Of a DNA stretch of 64,000 nt, positions 15,967-24,132 are shown one piece after another; position 1 is the stretch's first letter, and the number at the start of each line of letters is the position of its first letter. The DNA is taken from positions 1 through 64,000 of the forward strand of contig CAVOYR010000007.1 in NCBI GenBank assembly GCA_963700735.1, written 5' to 3'. This DNA comes from Anderseniella sp963700735 (GTDB taxonomy: Bacteria; Pseudomonadota; Alphaproteobacteria; Rhizobiales; Aestuariivirgaceae). A program made the translations under genes and the position numbers. The notes below the pieces were generated by a model. It was not told the origin of the DNA. It made no database searches and saw only the letters and a program-made list of their open reading frames with translations.

Positions 15967-16349
15967 TCACAGCAGAGGGTACGAGCCGTCCTCGTCATGG
16001 GTTTCCTGCCCAGCCAGGGCAGGCGTAAACACGCACACGATGCGAAGGTCGCTGAGGCATGCAGTTCATGCCGGTCGTGCTGGTCGAGCGTGTACATCGT
16101 ACCGGGCGACAAGCGGTGGGTCTCACCGGTTGCGCAGTCCGTCAGGATGGCTTCGCCTTCAATGATCAGGTTTGCCTCGATGTGGTTCTTGTACTGCATC
16201 ACCTGCCGGGACCCGGCCGCCACCGTGGTCTGGGTCAGCGTGAACCCCACGCCATCATCGCGCAGCAGGTAGCGCGCGCTGCTCCAGGCACCGGGCTTTT
16301 CCCTGAACCGGTTTTGCGCCTTAAGGTCCTCCAGCGTGCGAACGATCAT
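15967..16349 (-). pseudogene. ectC: L-ectoine synthase, frameshifted near the C-terminus
   Basis: EctC closes N-gamma-acetyl-diaminobutyrate to the osmolyte ectoine. The protein starts MIVRTLEDLKAQNRF with AAAGGA upstream of the ATG and shows family landmarks: SARYLLRDDGVGF, NHIEANLIIEGE, LSPGTMYTLDQHDRHELHA. At about 16051 one base is missing (HAS then an incomplete codon). The next frame gives the correct end, DLRIVCVFTPALAGQETH and DEDGSYPLL, to TGA at 15967. With the base restored the length is 127 residues, normal for EctC. No ectA, ectB, ectD or transporter is nearby, so it is a solitary ectC. Solitary EctC proteins are known in other bacteria and may use imported precursors. The deletion may be real or a sequencing error. 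Confidence 0.88.
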
Positions 16350-16394
16350 GATGTCTTGTCCTTTTAGTGGATGAAAGTCAGACCCGTGTTGCTT

Positions 16395-16415
16395 GCTCAT
16401 GACGTACGTATGAGC
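16395..16415. promoter_or_regulatory. 21-bp palindrome in a divergent promoter region
   Basis: GCTCAT and ATGAGC flank GACGTACGT, whose ACGTACGT core is itself palindromic. It lies between the divergent starts of ectC (16349) and the 36-residue protein (16450), 22 bases upstream of the latter's ribosome site. It is a candidate operator for a dimeric regulator; which one is unknown. Confidence 0.45.
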
Positions 16416-16449
16416 TAGAACGTCCACAACCTGTTTAAAGGAGCGTACC

Positions 16450-16560
16450 ATGAGTTATTCGCCAGAACCGAAGACAGAAGAAATCTCGCCGGAGCCGAAG
16501 GGAGGGGAAGGAATTTCTCCCGAGCCGCCTACGCAAAAGCCTGATCCCGGCGCCAATTAA
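16450..16560 (+). CDS. 36-residue SPEP-repeat miniprotein
   Basis: A very short gene, MSYSPEPKTEE to PDPGAN, with an almost perfect ribosome site (AAAGGAG, 6-7 bases before the ATG). The sequence is made of three similar units, YSPEPKTEE, ISPEPKGGEG and ISPEPPTQK. It is rich in Pro, Glu and Lys and contains no hydrophobic segment, so it should be soluble and disordered. It starts about 100 bases from the divergent ectC start with a palindrome between them, so the two may be regulated together, possibly by salt. No known family is recognised. The strong ribosome site and the internal repetition are the reasons for calling it. Confidence 0.55.
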   Translation: MSYSPEPKTEEISPEPKGGEGISPEPPTQKPDPGAN

Positions 16561-16653
16561 AAGCGCTACTTCTCCCGATAGAGCTTTCTGCCTGGATCAC
16601 GTGGGTATCGTGACTTCATTGGCTTCCCTGCTGACTGTCAACTGACGGATGGG

Positions 16654-17874
16654 CTATTCCTGTTTCAGCCGGTCATTGATTGCGGCAATCAGTGCGGTTG
16701 CCTCCTCAGGCGTTTCCGCCAGCATCCAGCCGTCCAGGCAAGACCTCGTGGCAGCGTCGTCTGACGTCTGCCGGTAGCGAGCGGCGTCGAAGATGCTGCC
16801 AGGAATGATCCGGCCATGCGCCGCGTCAGGCTCAACCGCCTCCAGCAATTTCTCCAGCGGCCCGTCGAACCGCAGATAAAAGCTTCGCGCAACGCTCAGC
16901 CCCGTGCGCTCAAGCGCCCTCGGCCCTGCCAGCCAGAACCCGGTTGAACTGTTCGGTCGGAAGTTCAGGTCGAACACCACCGGCCCGGCATCATCGCGGA
17001 TGCCAATGTCGAACCCGGCGACGCCGCGATATCCGGCTGCCTGGGCGCGTCTGCCGATTTCAATCGCAATGGGTTGCAAGGCTGCCGGACACCCCTCTGC
17101 CATCATGACGTTGCCTGCCTGCTGACCGGGCGTTGAAAACACTTGCAGAGATGCGCCAAGCCATCTGACCTCGCTGTCCAGCACAGCCACCCCGGCACAC
17201 CATGACGGGATCGCGCCATGGTCCTTCTCGACGATGATCGCCGTCTCAGCAGGCAGGCGGCGGCAGAACCCGGCAATGGCGTCTGCGAGACGCCCGGGCG
17301 TGTCACACCACCGTACAGCGCCGCCGCCGCCATTTGACAGCTCGGCACCCACCTTCAGGAAGACGGGCACCTCAACGCCGCACGTAACGCCGCCGGCAAG
17401 TTCGCCCAGCTCAACCACGCGGCGCTCCGGCAGGAATTGTTCAGGCACAAGTTCCGCCAGTGCCGTCTTGGCATTGAGCCGAAGGTACTCTGCCATCGGA
17501 ACCAGGTGCCCGGGCTGGTCCTGCAGTTGCGGCAGCGTGCCGAAGTTGTGCACCAGCAGCCCGCCCTCGTCCATCAGCCTGAGCGCGTGTGCGGCACCCT
17601 CGGCCTCCGTCTCGTACCGGTAGAGGTTTTCTGGCCTCGGCAATCCGCAATGGCCAATGAAGTCCAGCGCAACATCCGTGCTTGCCGCCTCGTGCGCAAT
17701 GAACGCCATCGCCCCGGCAAATCCGATCAGCTGGGCAGGCGTCGCGTCCAGTCGATAGGCCGGCAGGGCGTTCACGTCCGCCACGTTCCACGCCATGGCG
17801 TGACGCGTCGTGCGGCCAAAGAAGAACGCGCCGGATGGATAGAGGTCCTGCAAGGTCTGGCTGAGCAACGTCAT
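16654..17874 (-). CDS. ATP-grasp enzyme B
   Basis: A 406-residue protein of the ATP-grasp superfamily (ATP-dependent carboxylate-amine/thiol ligases). The N-terminal half (about 1-140) has no named motif. The ATP-grasp part runs from about 170: VPVFLKVGAELSNGGGG (nucleotide-binding Lys and Gly loop), TAIIVEKDHG (ATP-binding Glu/Lys), then VAGFDIGIRDDAG and VVFDLNFRPNSSTG with the metal-binding Asp and Asn. It starts inside the stop codon of the upstream ATP-grasp gene (ATGA overlap at 17871-17874), so the two are translationally coupled. Upstream of both is an LpxL-like acyltransferase gene. The substrate is unknown. A two-ligase peptide or amino-acid conjugate pathway is plausible. The neighbours give no known natural-product class. 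Confidence 0.75.
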   Translation of the reverse strand: MTLLSQTLQDLYPSGAFFFGRTTRHAMAWNVADVNALPAYRLDATPAQLIGFAGAMAFIAHEAASTDVALDFIGHCGLPRPENLYRYETEAEGAAHALRLMDEGGLLVHNFGTLPQLQDQPGHLVPMAEYLRLNAKTALAELVPEQFLPERRVVELGELAGGVTCGVEVPVFLKVGAELSNGGGGAVRWCDTPGRLADAIAGFCRRLPAETAIIVEKDHGAIPSWCAGVAVLDSEVRWLGASLQVFSTPGQQAGNVMMAEGCPAALQPIAIEIGRRAQAAGYRGVAGFDIGIRDDAGPVVFDLNFRPNSSTGFWLAGPRALERTGLSVARSFYLRFDGPLEKLLEAVEPDAAHGRIIPGSIFDAARYRQTSDDAATRSCLDGWMLAETPEEATALIAAINDRLKQE

Positions 17875-18725
17875 TCCACCAGCCCGTCCAGGCCGCGCGC
17901 CAGACGTTGAACGAACGGACCGGGCTTGCCCTTCTTGTTCAGGTGCACGGTGGGCGTCTTGTTCACGTCGAACACCAGTGCCTCTCCGTCATTGATCACG
18001 AAGTCGATCTTGCCGAAGTCCAGGCCATGCTTGCGCCTGATGGCGCGCACGCTGTCCGGCACGTTGTTCTCCAGCTTGACATCGATCAGCCGCCGGCTCT
18101 TGACGATCGGCAGGTCACTGGTGACGCGCATGCAGTATTCTTCCTCGCCAAAGAACATCCACAGCCGCAACACGTAGAGCTCGCCGTCACGCTCGGGCGC
18201 GAATTTCTCCACCACCAGCCGGTCATCGTTCCACACCCAGTCCGGCACTTGCTCCTTGCTGTCGAGAATGGGATAGCGCCGGAACGGTAGCTCGCCGGTC
18301 CACTGCCACGGCATGACGCGGCCCGCGAAGATCCGGACCAGCCTCGGAATATCCAGCCCGTGATAGGCATACTCCTCGCCGGCATGGCAGTTGGCATCGG
18401 TCTTGATGATGACAGGGCCGTCCCACGAATCCTGCCTGTCGAGCAGCAACTGGCTGACCCTGCTTTTCAGGATGTTGCGTGCGTTGAGATTGACCACCGG
18501 CACGCCGGCCTCGACATGCGCGAACAGCTCATCCTCTACGGTCGAGTTGTCGGTGTGAACGATCACCACATCGGTCCCGGCGGGCGGGCGGTCACCATAG
18601 GTGATGGCGTCGCCTTGTTCGCGCCAGATGCCGGCAAGCGCCTCGATGAGGTGGATGCGTTGCAGCCTTTCCTTCGGTTGGGTCAGGATGTGCAAGTGCC
18701 GTCGCATCTGGTCCGTCCACGTCAT
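17871..18725 (-). CDS. ATP-grasp enzyme A (RimK/glutathione-synthase-like)
   Basis: A 284-residue ATP-grasp protein. After an N-terminal region with DVVIVHTDNSTVE (about 50-65) come KSRVSQLLLDRQDSWDGPVIIKTD (ATP-binding Lys), LVVEKFAPERDG (Glu/Lys) and FGKIDFVINDGEALVFDVNKTP (metal-binding Asp and Asn). This order matches RimK/glutathione-synthase-type ligases that join a carboxylate to an amine. The last residues are followed directly by the start of ATP-grasp B. The acyltransferase gene ends about 40 bases upstream, so acyltransferase, ligase A and ligase B look like one operon. The closest relatives I can think of are hypothetical proteins that carry an ATP-grasp fold only. The substrate is unknown. 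Confidence 0.75.
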   Translation of the reverse strand: MTWTDQMRRHLHILTQPKERLQRIHLIEALAGIWREQGDAITYGDRPPAGTDVVIVHTDNSTVEDELFAHVEAGVPVVNLNARNILKSRVSQLLLDRQDSWDGPVIIKTDANCHAGEEYAYHGLDIPRLVRIFAGRVMPWQWTGELPFRRYPILDSKEQVPDWVWNDDRLVVEKFAPERDGELYVLRLWMFFGEEEYCMRVTSDLPIVKSRRLIDVKLENNVPDSVRAIRRKHGLDFGKIDFVINDGEALVFDVNKTPTVHLNKKGKPGPFVQRLARGLDGLVE

Positions 18726-18764
18726 TGCAGTCCTGCAGGCATTAACGTGAATTGCCTTGCAGCG

Positions 18765-19805
18765 CTACATCGCTTTACGGACGAATTGGGTTTCCGCATC
18801 GGCAACGACCTGACCGCCGGTCCATGCCAGCCACTGGTCCGGGTGCTGGCGCATTGAGCGCAGGGTGCGGGTGGAGGACACGGCTGCCATCCGCCTGATG
18901 TCCTCGTCCTTGTCGAGCGTAGGCGTCGGACCTCAGCGGCTCGTCGAAGTGAACCTTGAAATGGCTGAACGGTTCGATTTCCAGCACCGACACCGGCACA
19001 ACCAGGGCATTGTACCGGCGCGCCATGTTGAGCGGTGCCGCAGACTGCACCAGCAAGGCGCCGTTCCCGATCCGGGTACAGGCAAAGCGGCGGCCGATGA
19101 AGGCGTTGTTGTTCAGGAAGAGCGCGGACCTGTCGCGGGCCATGTGCCGCCACTTGCGCCGACGCTTGATAATGACTGCGCGGCCCACTGATGATGCGTG
19201 GTCCGCAATAACGATTCTCCAGCGCGAACACCAGCCGCTGCAGCCCGGCCTTGCCCAGCCAGGTATGGCCATCACCATGCACGTGGTCCGAATATTGATA
19301 CGCTTTCACCCCGGCCTGGTGCAGCGCCATTCGGCCGATGATCGGGGCAAACACCGTGTTGTCCATCCAGTAGATGACCGGCCCGTCGTGCTCGGCGTAA
19401 GCTTGCCGGCAGGGTGCCCTGCAACTCGAGGCGCGGCGTCCAGGACCTGTAGCGGGTGAGCAACGCCATCAGTTGCCAGTAGCGCGCGTAACGCAGCGCC
19501 GCCGATCTCCGGAGTTGGAAGACGTCGTCATCGCTCATCTCGCCGAGTACCAGCCGGGCACATTCCGCAAAACCGGCCGCAGCGGGAGATTCCCGTGCAG
19601 GCTCGTAAAGGCTCGCAGACTTCGCGTGGTCGGCCTGCCAGGCTGCCACATCGGGCGAGCGCCAGCGGGCCATCCAGCACAGGTAGCGCCACAGCTTGCG
19701 ATTGGCCGCCTTGCTCGTCAGCGGCGGCCTTGTGATACGGCGCGGCCCGCTCGTCCTGAAAAACACGTCATCGGCGCTGAATTGCGGCATCGGCATCCGT
19801 TCCAT
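18765..19805 (-). pseudogene. LpxL/HtrB-like acyltransferase, multiple frameshifts
   Basis: A protein of about 345 residues can be assembled across four frame segments. Segment 1 runs from MERMPMPQFSADDVFF to LELQGTLPAS. Segment 2 (after about 19394) reads EHDGPVIYWMDNTVFAP, HQAGVKAYQYS and GKAGLQRLVFALEN. Segment 3 (after about 19186) reads GRAVIIKRRRKW, SALFLNNNAFIGRRF, GALLVQSAAPLNMARRY, ALVVPVSVLEIEPF and HFKVHFDEPL. Segment 4 (after about 18919) reads DEDIRRMAAVSSTRTL, HPDQWLAWTGGQVV and ends FVRKAM. The order and the HPDQWL ending resemble lipid A acyltransferases of the LpxL/HtrB type, but the H-x4-D catalytic motif was not clearly found, so the family is tentative. Three disruptions within 1 kb could be true decay or poor sequence quality. 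Confidence 0.55.
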
Positions 19806-19901
19806 GTGCCCGTCTTCGTGTGCTACTAGACCACAACCGGGTCACCTGCCACAAAGCTCAACTTGCCTTCCCGCAACATCTCACGGTGAACCGACCAGAC
19901 C

Positions 19902-21482
19902 ATGCGCCAAACGCTGTCCCGCCATATCATTGATACGCTGAAAGCCCGCGGCGTGCGCCGCATATTCGGCATTCCCGGCGGCGGGTCCAGCCTGTCGCTG
20001 ATCGAGGACGCAGCCCGCTGCGGCATCGAGTTCGTGCTGGCGCGCACCGAGACCGCTGCCGCCATCATGGCAGCCGCCACGGCAGAGCTCGATGGCACCC
20101 CCGGCGTGGTGCTGACCGGAATCGGCCCCGGTGCAGCCAGCGTCGTCAACGGCATCGCCTATGCATCACTGGAAAAGTCGCCACTGCTGCTGATCACCGA
20201 CTGCATGCATTCGGCCTCCTCGCCGCACCAGGTGTTCGACCAGCAAGCCGTGTTCGCCCCGCTGTGCAAGGCCACGGCCCGCCTGACGCCAGCCAATGCC
20301 GGCGAGCTGGATGTCTTGCTGGACACCTGCCTTGCCGCACCGTTCGGTCCTGTCCATATCGACCTCAGTGCAACCGATGCCTCGGCCACCGTTGACACCA
20401 TCAGCACACCCGGCACTGCTGCCACACGCCCGGCCGGGAACCTTGAGCCGGCCCGGCAATTGCTGAACAACGCGCGGATGCCGGTGGTGCTGGTCGGCCT
20501 CGATGCCCGCAGCACTGATGCTCAAGCGTTCGCCCGCCAGCTGGTTGGAGCACTCGGTTGCCCGACCCTGTGTACCTACAAGGCCAAGGGCATCATTGCC
20601 GATGCGGACCCGCACTGCATCGGCCTGTTCACCAATGCCGCTGCCGAGGCGGACGTGCTGTCGCGTGCCGATCTCATCATCACCGTCGGGCTGGACCCGA
20701 TCGAGATGATCCCACAAGCCTGGCGCCCTGCAGCCCCGGTGCTGGAACTGGCGCTGGCGCCCGGACATCGCTTCCCGTTCACACCAGCCGCCACCGTACT
20801 TGCACCGGCAGCAGACCTTGCCCGCGACCTGTTGCCCGGCATCGCGGCATCGGACTGGACCGCTGCGGATATAAAGTCCGCCCGCATGGCCATGCGCGGC
20901 AAGCTGGCGCTGGGCGAGGCAACGCTCAACGCCCAGACCATTACGGAAACGCTGGCACACCTCGCCCCGCCATCCACGAGGCTGTGCGTCGATGCAGGCG
21001 CACACATGTTTGCCGCCATGGCGTTCTGGCAGGCGGACGGGCACACCACGGTGCTCAAGTCCAACGGCCTGTCCACCATGGGCTACGCCCTGCCCGCCGG
21101 CATTGCCTGTGCGCTGCACGAGCCAGGCGCGCCCGTCGTCTGCATCACCGGCGATGGCGGCATGTCGATGTGTCTCGGCGAACTGGCAACGGCAGCAAAT
21201 CTCGCCACCCCACTGGTCTGCGTGGTGCTGAATGACGCCAGCCTGTCGCTGATCGACATCAAGCAGCAGCGCACCCAGAACCGGCCACTGGGCACCCGCT
21301 ACGACCCGGTTGACTTCGCGGCCATCGCAGCAGGCTTCGGGGTGCGGTCATGCAAGGTCCGCACGATGGACGAATTGCGCAGTGCCGCAGCCTCAGCCTT
21401 TGCCGGAACAGCGCCAATGCTCATCGATGTGGAAACGGATGCGTCCGGCTACGCTGCCCAGCTCGAACGGTTGCGCGGCTAA
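19902..21482 (+). CDS. Thiamine-diphosphate-dependent enzyme, acetolactate-synthase type
   Basis: A 526-residue ThDP enzyme with the three-domain layout of acetolactate synthase and benzoylformate decarboxylase. The N-terminal pyrimidine-binding domain has GVRRIFGIPGGGSS and the cofactor-activating Glu in LARTETAAAIMAAA. The central domain is about residues 190-330. The C-terminal domain has the ThDP/Mg motif GDGGMSMCLGELATAAN followed by VVLNDASLSLI. The small-subunit (ACT) partner of biosynthetic ALS is absent, and the FAD region is not obvious, so it is probably a catabolic 2-oxoacid decarboxylase or carboligase with unknown substrate. It is shorter than sulfoacetaldehyde acetyltransferase (about 590). 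It is divergent from the acyltransferase operon by about 100 bases. The nearby thiamine pyrophosphokinase and second ThDP enzyme make this a ThDP-rich neighbourhood. Confidence 0.85.
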   Translation: MRQTLSRHIIDTLKARGVRRIFGIPGGGSSLSLIEDAARCGIEFVLARTETAAAIMAAATAELDGTPGVVLTGIGPGAASVVNGIAYASLEKSPLLLITDCMHSASSPHQVFDQQAVFAPLCKATARLTPANAGELDVLLDTCLAAPFGPVHIDLSATDASATVDTISTPGTAATRPAGNLEPARQLLNNARMPVVLVGLDARSTDAQAFARQLVGALGCPTLCTYKAKGIIADADPHCIGLFTNAAAEADVLSRADLIITVGLDPIEMIPQAWRPAAPVLELALAPGHRFPFTPAATVLAPAADLARDLLPGIAASDWTAADIKSARMAMRGKLALGEATLNAQTITETLAHLAPPSTRLCVDAGAHMFAAMAFWQADGHTTVLKSNGLSTMGYALPAGIACALHEPGAPVVCITGDGGMSMCLGELATAANLATPLVCVVLNDASLSLIDIKQQRTQNRPLGTRYDPVDFAAIAAGFGVRSCKVRTMDELRSAAASAFAGTAPMLIDVETDASGYAAQLERLRG

Positions 21483-21493
21483 GCAATGGAAGG

Positions 21494-21772
21494 TCAGCGC
21501 CGGTCGACATGATACCGGTAGGCGTCGAAGCTTTCGAACGGCTTGAAGCCGTGCTTGGTTTCCGCCACCACGCCGCCGTCACTGTAATGAAACACCCGCC
21601 GCCCGCGATAGCGCGCCTTGCTGACAAGGCGGGCACCGGCACGGGTGATCTGCTCGGGATCGAACACCCGCTTGCGCCTGCGTGCTGCAAGCAGAACGGC
21701 CGCATATACCACGCCGATCACGACCAGCATGATCAGGGCACCTGCAATCAGGTATTCAATCTGGACTGCCAT
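21494..21772 (-). CDS. Small single-span membrane protein, paralogue of 11819-12088
   Basis: A 92-residue protein starting MAVQIEYLIAGALIM. One helix (about 7-28) is followed by a very basic stretch (AARRRKRVF) and a soluble region with YRGRRVFHYSDGGVV and FESFDAYRYHVDRR. The soluble region shares the YRGxRVxHYxDGxV and FxxFDAxR patterns with the protein at 11819-12088, so these are paralogues about 10 kb apart. A longer start at 21805 is open; the shorter one is preferred because it aligns with the paralogue's start. It converges with the ThDP gene with only 11 bases between the stop codons. No family name is known to me. Confidence 0.7.
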   Translation of the reverse strand: MAVQIEYLIAGALIMLVVIGVVYAAVLLAARRRKRVFDPEQITRAGARLVSKARYRGRRVFHYSDGGVVAETKHGFKPFESFDAYRYHVDRR

Positions 21773-21897
21773 CCCGGATGCTTTTCGACGTTCTCCGGCA
21801 CTCATCCAGCCGGTACTCGCTTGATTGGTTAATCATAGCGGCGAGACGTCAATTCAATCAAGAGTTAACACATTACAACCAGTGATTGCAGTTTGTT

Positions 21898-23151
21898 TCA
21901 ACGCGATGACAATGTCATGCCATCAAGCGGCACATCCGGCGTGCGCCCGGCTATCAGGTCAGCCACCATGCGCGATGCACCATGGCTCATGGTCCAGCCC
22001 ATGTGGCCCTGACCGGTATTCATCCACAGGTTCGAATACGGGCTATGGCCCAGGATCGGCGTGCCTTCGGGTGTCATCGGCCTCAGGCCCGCCCAGTATT
22101 CGGTGCGCGCATAGTCGGCCCCGTCCGGAAACAGGCCCTTTATCACGCTGGTCATGTGCCGGAAGTCGGCTGGCGTGTGCTCGCGCCCATAGCCGGAGAA
22201 CTCCGCCGTCGCTGTCACCCGCAACCGGTCGCCCATCGGGGTGTAGGCAACGAGGCTTTCCTCGTCGATCCCGCCGATGCTCGGGGCGTTGTTGCGCCCT
22301 GCAATCGGAATGGTCATCGAATAGCCCTTGACCGGATAGATCGGCACGTCGATGCCAAGCTGGCGTGCCAGGTGTGGCGAGTACACCCCGAGCGACAGCA
22401 CCACGATATCGGCCTCGAACGGTCCGGCGCTGGTCCTCACCGAACTGATGCGGTCACCGTCGGTGTCCAGCCCGGTGATGTCCACGCGCCACCTGAAGTT
22501 GACGCCCTTGCTCTCCAGCCATCTCGTCAGCCCTTGCGCAAACAACCGGCAGTCGCCGGTCTCGTCGCCAGTTGCGTGCAGCGCGCCGGCAAACTGGTCC
22601 TTGCGGTCGGCCAGCGCCGGGTCAGCCTTGGCAATTCCATCGAGATCAAGCACCGCGATGTCGGCACCTTCGGCGCGCAGGATATCCGCCTTGCGGTTGG
22701 CAGCCTCGAATGCGGGAGCCGAGCGGAACAGGTACAGGATGCCGCCGCCATTCGAGTCAAACTTCACGCCGGTATCCTGGCGGGTGCGCTGAAACACCTT
22801 TTGCGAATACTGGCACAGCCGCACCTTGCGTTGCGTATTCAGGGCAGCGCGTTCACTGGTGCACTGGCCCCAGAACTTCCACATCCATTTGAGGAAGGCC
22901 GGGTCGAGAGACGGCTTCAGCCGCAGCGCCTGGTCGTTGCGCCACAATGACTTGAGCAGGATCGACGGCGACGCCGGTGACGCCCACGCATAGGCATGGC
23001 CGGGCGCGATCATGCCGGCATTGCCAAAGCTGGTGAACTCCGCCGGACCGGCTTCGCGGTCCAGCACGGTCACCTCGTGTCCATCCTTCCACAGCTCGTA
23101 GGCCATGGTGACGCCAACTATCCCTGCGCCCAGAACCAGTGCCGTCGCCAT
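21898..23151 (-). CDS. D-amino-acid dehydrogenase (DadA family, FAD)
   Basis: A 417-residue FAD-dependent oxidoreductase. DadA-type enzymes oxidise D-amino acids to 2-oxoacids plus ammonia at the inner membrane and pass electrons to quinone. The FAD Rossmann motif is near the N-terminus (VLGAGIVGVTMAYEL), followed by DREAGPAEFTSFGNAGMI, DRLRVTATAEFSG and the C-terminal GTPILGHSPYSNLWMNTGQGHMGWTMSHGAS, all family hallmarks. It has a good GAGGGAG ribosome site. It is the first of five same-strand genes if read from the other side: HIBADH-type dehydrogenase, ThDP alpha, ThDP beta, RidA, DadA run in that order of transcription. RidA directly upstream fits, because DadA-type enzymes release reactive imines. 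The natural substrate is unknown. Confidence 0.9.
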   Translation of the reverse strand: MATALVLGAGIVGVTMAYELWKDGHEVTVLDREAGPAEFTSFGNAGMIAPGHAYAWASPASPSILLKSLWRNDQALRLKPSLDPAFLKWMWKFWGQCTSERAALNTQRKVRLCQYSQKVFQRTRQDTGVKFDSNGGGILYLFRSAPAFEAANRKADILRAEGADIAVLDLDGIAKADPALADRKDQFAGALHATGDETGDCRLFAQGLTRWLESKGVNFRWRVDITGLDTDGDRISSVRTSAGPFEADIVVLSLGVYSPHLARQLGIDVPIYPVKGYSMTIPIAGRNNAPSIGGIDEESLVAYTPMGDRLRVTATAEFSGYGREHTPADFRHMTSVIKGLFPDGADYARTEYWAGLRPMTPEGTPILGHSPYSNLWMNTGQGHMGWTMSHGASRMVADLIAGRTPDVPLDGMTLSSR

Positions 23152-23166
23152 GACCTGTCAGCTCCC

Positions 23167-23520
23167 TCAGATTGCTGCTTCGACCATGATCTCGACATCG
23201 AGGCCAGCGGCGGCAAGCTTCGCCGAATGCACGGCGGCCCGGCACGGTGTCTGCTCCGGCACCACCCACTTGTCCCACACGGTGTTCATCTCTGCCCAGG
23301 TGTCCATGTCGGTCAGCCAGACCACTGCCTTGATGATCTTCGTCTTGTCGCTGCCAGCCTCGGCCAGCAGTTCGTCGATCTGCGCCAGGATGTCTGCGGT
23401 CTGGTCTGCAACCGACCCGCCCACTGCCTTTTCGGCAACGCAACCGGACAGGTACACCATGTTGCCATGCACGATGGCGTTGGACATGCGGAACCCGGCA
23501 CCAATTCTCTTCAAGCTCAT
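23167..23520 (-). CDS. RidA family enamine/imine deaminase
   Basis: A 117-residue RidA (YjgF/YER057c/UK114) protein starting MSLKRIGAGFRMSNAIV, with GGAG upstream of the ATG. The segments VYLSGCVAEKAVGG, QTADILAQIDELLAEAG and the arginine-containing PCRAAV (the residue that binds the substrate carboxylate in active RidA) are present. The C-terminal KLAAAGLDVEIMVEAAI is the family's last strand. RidA hydrolyses 2-aminoacrylate and other enamine/imine intermediates to oxoacids plus ammonia. Here it lies between the ThDP beta gene (25 bases) and the D-amino-acid dehydrogenase gene (15 bases), so it probably clears imines made by that dehydrogenase or a linked PLP step. Confidence 0.9.
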   Translation of the reverse strand: MSLKRIGAGFRMSNAIVHGNMVYLSGCVAEKAVGGSVADQTADILAQIDELLAEAGSDKTKIIKAVVWLTDMDTWAEMNTVWDKWVVPEQTPCRAAVHSAKLAAAGLDVEIMVEAAI

Positions 23521-23545
23521 TGTCTCAGTCTCCAGTTGTTTGTTG

Positions 23546-24118
23546 TCAGTTGATATCGGCAAGGGCCGCCTTGAAGCGTTGCCGGATGGCATGACCATCG
23601 CGTTCGGGCAGAACGCGGGGAAGCTCTCCGGCACCGGTTTTCAGCACGGCCAGCACCGGACCGCGCTCATCCAGCAGAAGGCTGCGTACCTGGTCAAGCT
23701 CTTCCGGCTTGCGTACGGTCAATACCTTGCGGAACCCGCATGCCAGCGCCACCGCGGCCAGGTTGGTCGTAAGGCCGGTATGGCTCTTCTGGCCACCCGT
23801 TTCACCGAACGCCTCGTTGTCGATGACCAGGATGGCGAGGTTGGCGGTTGCCTTGGCACCGATGGTGGCAAGCGCGCCCATGCCCATCAGTTGTTCGCCA
23901 TCGCCGGTGACCACCAGCACGCGATTGCCGGGCCGTGCCTGCGCCAGCCCGAGCGCCATGCTGGCCGCACCGCCCATGGCACCCCACAGGTAGAAGTTGT
24001 GTGCACTGTCACCGGCAGCCGCAACGTCATAGGTGGGCGATCCCAGCCCGGTAATGACCAGCAGGTTCTCAGGCCGGTCCTTGAGCAGTGCCGCTACCGC
24101 GTCGCGCCGTTCGATCAT
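23546..24118 (-). CDS. ThDP-binding subunit, sulfopyruvate/phosphonopyruvate decarboxylase beta-like
   Basis: A 190-residue protein with the C-terminal ThDP/Mg domain only: VVTGDGEQLMGMGALATIGA followed by LAILVIDNEAFGETGGQ. N-terminal sequence is ITGLGSPTYDVAAAGDSAHNFYLWGAMGGAASMALGLA. This matches the beta subunit (ComE-type) of sulfopyruvate decarboxylase or the C-terminal half of phosphonopyruvate decarboxylase. The alpha partner is encoded directly upstream (14-base gap), so together they form one ThDP decarboxylase that would convert a 3-substituted pyruvate to an aldehyde. The start at 24118 (MIERRDAVAAL) is preferred over a 24187 start that lies within the alpha gene. The substrate in vivo (sulfopyruvate, phosphonopyruvate or another oxoacid) cannot be told from sequence. 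Confidence 0.82.
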   Translation of the reverse strand: MIERRDAVAALLKDRPENLLVITGLGSPTYDVAAAGDSAHNFYLWGAMGGAASMALGLAQARPGNRVLVVTGDGEQLMGMGALATIGAKATANLAILVIDNEAFGETGGQKSHTGLTTNLAAVALACGFRKVLTVRKPEELDQVRSLLLDERGPVLAVLKTGAGELPRVLPERDGHAIRQRFKAALADIN

Positions 24119-24132
24119 CGCTCTCGTCCTTC

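Noticed and set aside
19902..21482. Sulfoacetaldehyde acetyltransferase (Xsc) to complete a sulfonate pathway
   Set aside because: The protein is about 60 residues too short and follows the acetolactate-synthase/benzoylformate-decarboxylase pattern.
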